This document shows positions 61,853 to 64,000 of a stretch of 64,000 bases of DNA, piece by piece. The stretch covers positions 550,672 to 614,671 of the forward strand of contig NZ_ANAC01000010.1 of assembly GCF_000341225.1 (NCBI RefSeq), given 5' to 3'. Positions within the stretch are counted from its first letter, which is position 1. Every line of letters starts with the position of its first letter. This DNA comes from Nocardiopsis alba DSM 43377 (GTDB taxonomy: Bacteria; Actinomycetota; Actinomycetes; Streptosporangiales; Streptosporangiaceae). The notes beneath the pieces are model-generated. The model saw only the letters and a list, made by a program, of their open reading frames with translations, was not told the origin of the DNA and made no database searches. The position numbers and the translations under genes were made by a program.

Positions 61853-64000
61853 GTGACCATCCACCAGCACCATGCGGGCCATGAGGTTCGCTGGCCGATC
61901 CGTATCGGCGTGATCCCCGAGCAGGCAGCCCACTACCAGCACCGGTCCATCTCCGACCAACTCGACGAGGCCTTGCGCGGCTTCGGCACAGTGGTACTGC
62001 GCCAAGTCCTGTCCGGTACCGGCGGGGTCGGCAAAACCCAGCTCGCGGCCCACTACGCCCGTACCCTGCGCGATCTCACCGACCCCGATGAACGTGTGGA
62101 TCTGCTGGTATGGGCCAACGCCTCCACCCGTGACCAGATCACCTTCGCCTACGCCCAAGCCGCGCAACAGCTGTTCACCACCGTTCCCGACGACCCCGAA
62201 CACGCCGCGCAGCGGTTCTTGACCTGGTTGCAGTCCTCCCACCAGCACTCCAAGCGGAGGTGGCTGGTGGTGTGGGACGACCTGGCCGACCTGGCCGCCG
62301 TTCAGGATCTATGGCCCCCGCACGACCAGCCCCGCGGCCGTGTCCTGGTCACCACCCGCCGACGCGACCACTCCCTCACAAAGCAGGGACATCGCCTGAT
62401 CGACGTGGACGTCTACACCCCTGAAGAGGCCCGCGCCTTTCTCACAGACGCCCTAGACCAGGCAGGGATCGCGCACACCCCGGCCGACCTGGAGTCCCTC
62501 GCCCGCGACCTGGGACGTCTCCCCCTGGCTCTGGGGCAGGCGGTGACCTACATGGCCGAGCTCGGTATGGGCTGCGACGCCTACCTTCAGGTGTTCCACG
62601 ACCGGATGCGCACCCTGGCCAGGGTGTTCCCCGACTGGGACACCCCCACCCCGCTCGCCGCCACCTGGGAACTGTCGCTGCAGCAAGCCGACACCTTCCA
62701 ACCCCAGGGTCTGGCACGCCACATGATGGGGCTCATCGCGCTCCTGGACGGTACCGGCATCCCCCAGCAGGTACTGACCGCCCCTGCCGTCCTGGAACAC
62801 CTCGCCACACACCAGCCGCCCGGCACGCGCACCGAAAATCCCTCGATCTCCCCTGCCACCGTCCCGCGGACACCCCGTTGGGGAGCAGGGCTGAAACGCA
62901 TGCTGGGCCTGGGCCGAACCACCTCCCGGCATACATCCGCCACACTCGCCACGCCCGCGTTAAGCGAGGACCAGGCACTTCGGGCCCTGGCCAACCTGCA
63001 CCGGCTGAACCTCATCACCCGCAACGTCCGGCTTCGGGAGCAAGAGCACACCGAACCCGGCGGCACGCTGGTGGGAGCCCACCAGCTGATCCAGCGCGCC
63101 ACCCGCGAGCACACCACCACCCGCCCCACCGGGGACAGTGTCAAAGCTCTGGCCGACGCGCTCCTACAGGTATGGCCCGAGGTCGAACGCGACACCTCCC
63201 TGGCCCAGCAGTTGCGCAGCAACACCACCGTTCTGGGCGGCCACCACGCGGTGCAGGGGCGTAGCAGCCAGGAGTGGTTGTGGGAACCGGAGGGCCACGC
63301 GGTGCTATTTCGCGCAGGTAGAAGTCTGGGCGAGGTGGGTCGTGTGAGCGAGGCCGAATCGTACTGGCAGCGCATGGTCGAGACCGCCCACCGGCATCTG
63401 GGCCCCGACCACCTCGACACCCTCACCACCCGAGGCAACCTCGCCCACTGGCGCGGCCATGCCGGAGACACCAAAGGCGCCACCCACGCCTTCGAACAAC
63501 TCCTCACCGACCAGCTACGCATCCTGGGCCCCGACCACCCCGACACCCTCACCGTCCGCAACAACCTCGCCTCCTGGCGCGGAGAAACCGGAGACGCCGA
63601 AAGCGCCGCCACCGCCTTCGAACAACTCCTCACCGACTGTCTACGCATCCTGGGCCCCGACCACCTCGACACCCTCACCACCCGAGGCAACCTCGCCTCC
63701 TGGCGCGGCCGCGCCGGAGACCCCGAAGGCGCCGCCACCGCCCTCGAACAACTCCTCACCGACCAGCTACGCATCCTGGGCCCCGACCACCCCGACACCC
63801 TCACCGTCCGCAACAACCTCGCCTACTGGCGCGGAGAAACCGGAGACGCCGAAAGCGCCACCGCCGCTTACCAAGAACTCCTCACCGACCAGCTACGCAT
63901 CCTGGGCCCCGACCACCCCGACACCCTCGCCACCCGCAACAACCTCGCCTACTGGCGCGGAGAAACCGGAGACGCCGAAGGCGCCACCCACGCCTTCGAA
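61853..64000 (+). CDS. STAND (NB-ARC-like) NTPase with tetratricopeptide repeats, 3' end outside window
   Basis: More than 715 residues are visible, and the frame is still open at 64000. A short N-terminus (RWPIRIGVIPEQAAHYQHRS) precedes the NTPase with Walker A SGTGGVGKTQLAAHYA, Walker B WLVVWDDLADL, sensor RVLVTTRRRDHSL and the GLPL-like GRLPLALGQAV. A winged-helix region follows, then from about 63350 TPRs of 42 residues (LRILGPDHPDTLTVRNNLA, with YWRGETGDAES). The start is uncertain: GTG 61853 is the first conventional codon, but coding-like sequence (GAQYGSAAFGSARD) extends upstream to a CTG at 61760. STAND proteins act as switches in defence or signalling. Confidence 0.85.
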   Translation, partial: MTIHQHHAGHEVRWPIRIGVIPEQAAHYQHRSISDQLDEALRGFGTVVLRQVLSGTGGVGKTQLAAHYARTLRDLTDPDERVDLLVWANASTRDQITFAYAQAAQQLFTTVPDDPEHAAQRFLTWLQSSHQHSKRRWLVVWDDLADLAAVQDLWPPHDQPRGRVLVTTRRRDHSLTKQGHRLIDVDVYTPEEARAFLTDALDQAGIAHTPADLESLARDLGRLPLALGQAVTYMAELGMGCDAYLQVFHDRMRTLARVFPDWDTPTPLAATWELSLQQADTFQPQGLARHMMGLIALLDGTGIPQQVLTAPAVLEHLATHQPPGTRTENPSISPATVPRTPRWGAGLKRMLGLGRTTSRHTSATLATPALSEDQALRALANLHRLNLITRNVRLREQEHTEPGGTLVGAHQLIQRATREHTTTRPTGDSVKALADALLQVWPEVERDTSLAQQLRSNTTVLGGHHAVQGRSSQEWLWEPEGHAVLFRAGRSLGEVGRVSEAESYWQRMVETAHRHLGPDHLDTLTTRGNLAHWRGHAGDTKGATHAFEQLLTDQLRILGPDHPDTLTVRNNLASWRGETGDAESAATAFEQLLTDCLRILGPDHLDTLTTRGNLASWRGRAGDPEGAATALEQLLTDQLRILGPDHPDTLTVRNNLAYWRGETGDAESATAAYQELLTDQLRILGPDHPDTLATRNNLAYWRGETGDAEGATHAFE
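63515..64000 (+). repeat. 126-bp tandem coding repeats (TPR array)
   Basis: The string CTACGCATCCTGGGCCCCGA recurs at about 63515, 63641, 63767 and 63893, an exact 126-bp period (42 codons), with a weaker copy starting near 63390. The near-identity at DNA level implies recent duplication or gene conversion. It encodes the TPR units of the STAND NTPase and is not a CRISPR array. Confidence 0.85.

Larger units (their letters stand above)
57805..64000 (+). mobile_element. integrative element B (truncated by window end)
   Basis: It begins at att copy 2 and repeats element A's left module (arm sites, int, xis, whiB, double hairpin) at high identity. After that the A-type sequence decays: a broken replication-relaxation gene, then a remnant of the next hypothetical gene. 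New cargo (small protein plus STAND NTPase) starts at 61275. The right att lies outside the window. Confidence 0.85.

Noticed and set aside
63390..64000. A CRISPR array at the repeats near the window end
   Set aside because: The period is 126 bp, the repeats are in frame and encode TPR units, and there are no short unique spacers.

Overview
The window is high-GC actinomycete chromosome, most likely Nocardiopsis or a close relative. Pointers are strong G/C in third codon positions, frequent GTG and TTG starts, a WhiB-family regulator, an XRE/DUF397 pair, a DasR-type operator and an SSI-like protein. The genus is inferred from gene style and was not tested by search.

Positions 1-33300 are ordinary chromosome. 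In order they hold the end of an acyl-CoA synthetase, a DUF368 membrane protein, a TPP-riboswitch-controlled thiD, an alanine/sodium symporter, two GT4 glycosyltransferases, and an aminotransferase divergent from a LysR regulator. Then come a DMT transporter, a cytoplasmic GH20 hexosaminidase with a DasR site, a D-serine-dehydratase-like PLP enzyme, a secreted GDPD, gamma-glutamyltransferase and an NlpC/P60 hydrolase. A DNA polymerase I-like gene follows, broken by one missing base at a 32-nt palindrome. The block ends with a 2-hydroxyacid dehydrogenase, a SpoU/TrmH methyltransferase, an SSI-like membrane protein, two paralogous solute-binding/VWA proteins, a DUF2510 protein and oligoribonuclease. 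Most convergent pairs are separated by long GC-rich hairpins.

At 33366 lies tRNA-His(GTG). Its 3' half and terminator are repeated as an identical 46-bp block at 33419 and 57805. Each copy is followed by the same module: GTGCAC arm-type sites, a tyrosine integrase, a convergent xis and an overlapping whiB-like gene. I read this as two integrative elements in tandem. Element A (33419-57804) is complete in the window. Element B (57805 to beyond 64000) is cut by the window end.

Element A carries a replication-relaxation protein and a WhiJ-like trio (HATPase, XRE-DUF5753, DUF397). Next is a large metabolic island at 39.9-52.5 kb. On the minus strand it has a 6PGDH-like oxidoreductase, a frameshifted CYTH gene, an XRE regulator and a Nudix gene. 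On the plus strand it has a TauD-like oxygenase, then an overlapping operon of Nudix, TMP-kinase-like, kinase-nucleotidyltransferase fusion, phosphoribosyltransferase, GT9, APH-like kinase, SDR and histidine phosphatase. A full-length glutamyl-tRNA synthetase paralogue closes the island. I recognise no described pathway for this set, and it is the best candidate for an undescribed system. At the right end, in visibly less GC-rich DNA, sit two Eco57I-like methyltransferase genes and a GIY-YIG/SF2 helicase, a probable restriction-modification operon. No conjugative translocase is visible in A.

Element B has its own int-xis-whiB module, then a truncated, frameshifted remnant of the replication-relaxation gene and decayed flanking sequence. 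Its cargo differs: a small protein followed by a STAND NTPase with 126-bp tetratricopeptide repeats that runs off the window, probably a conflict or signalling module.
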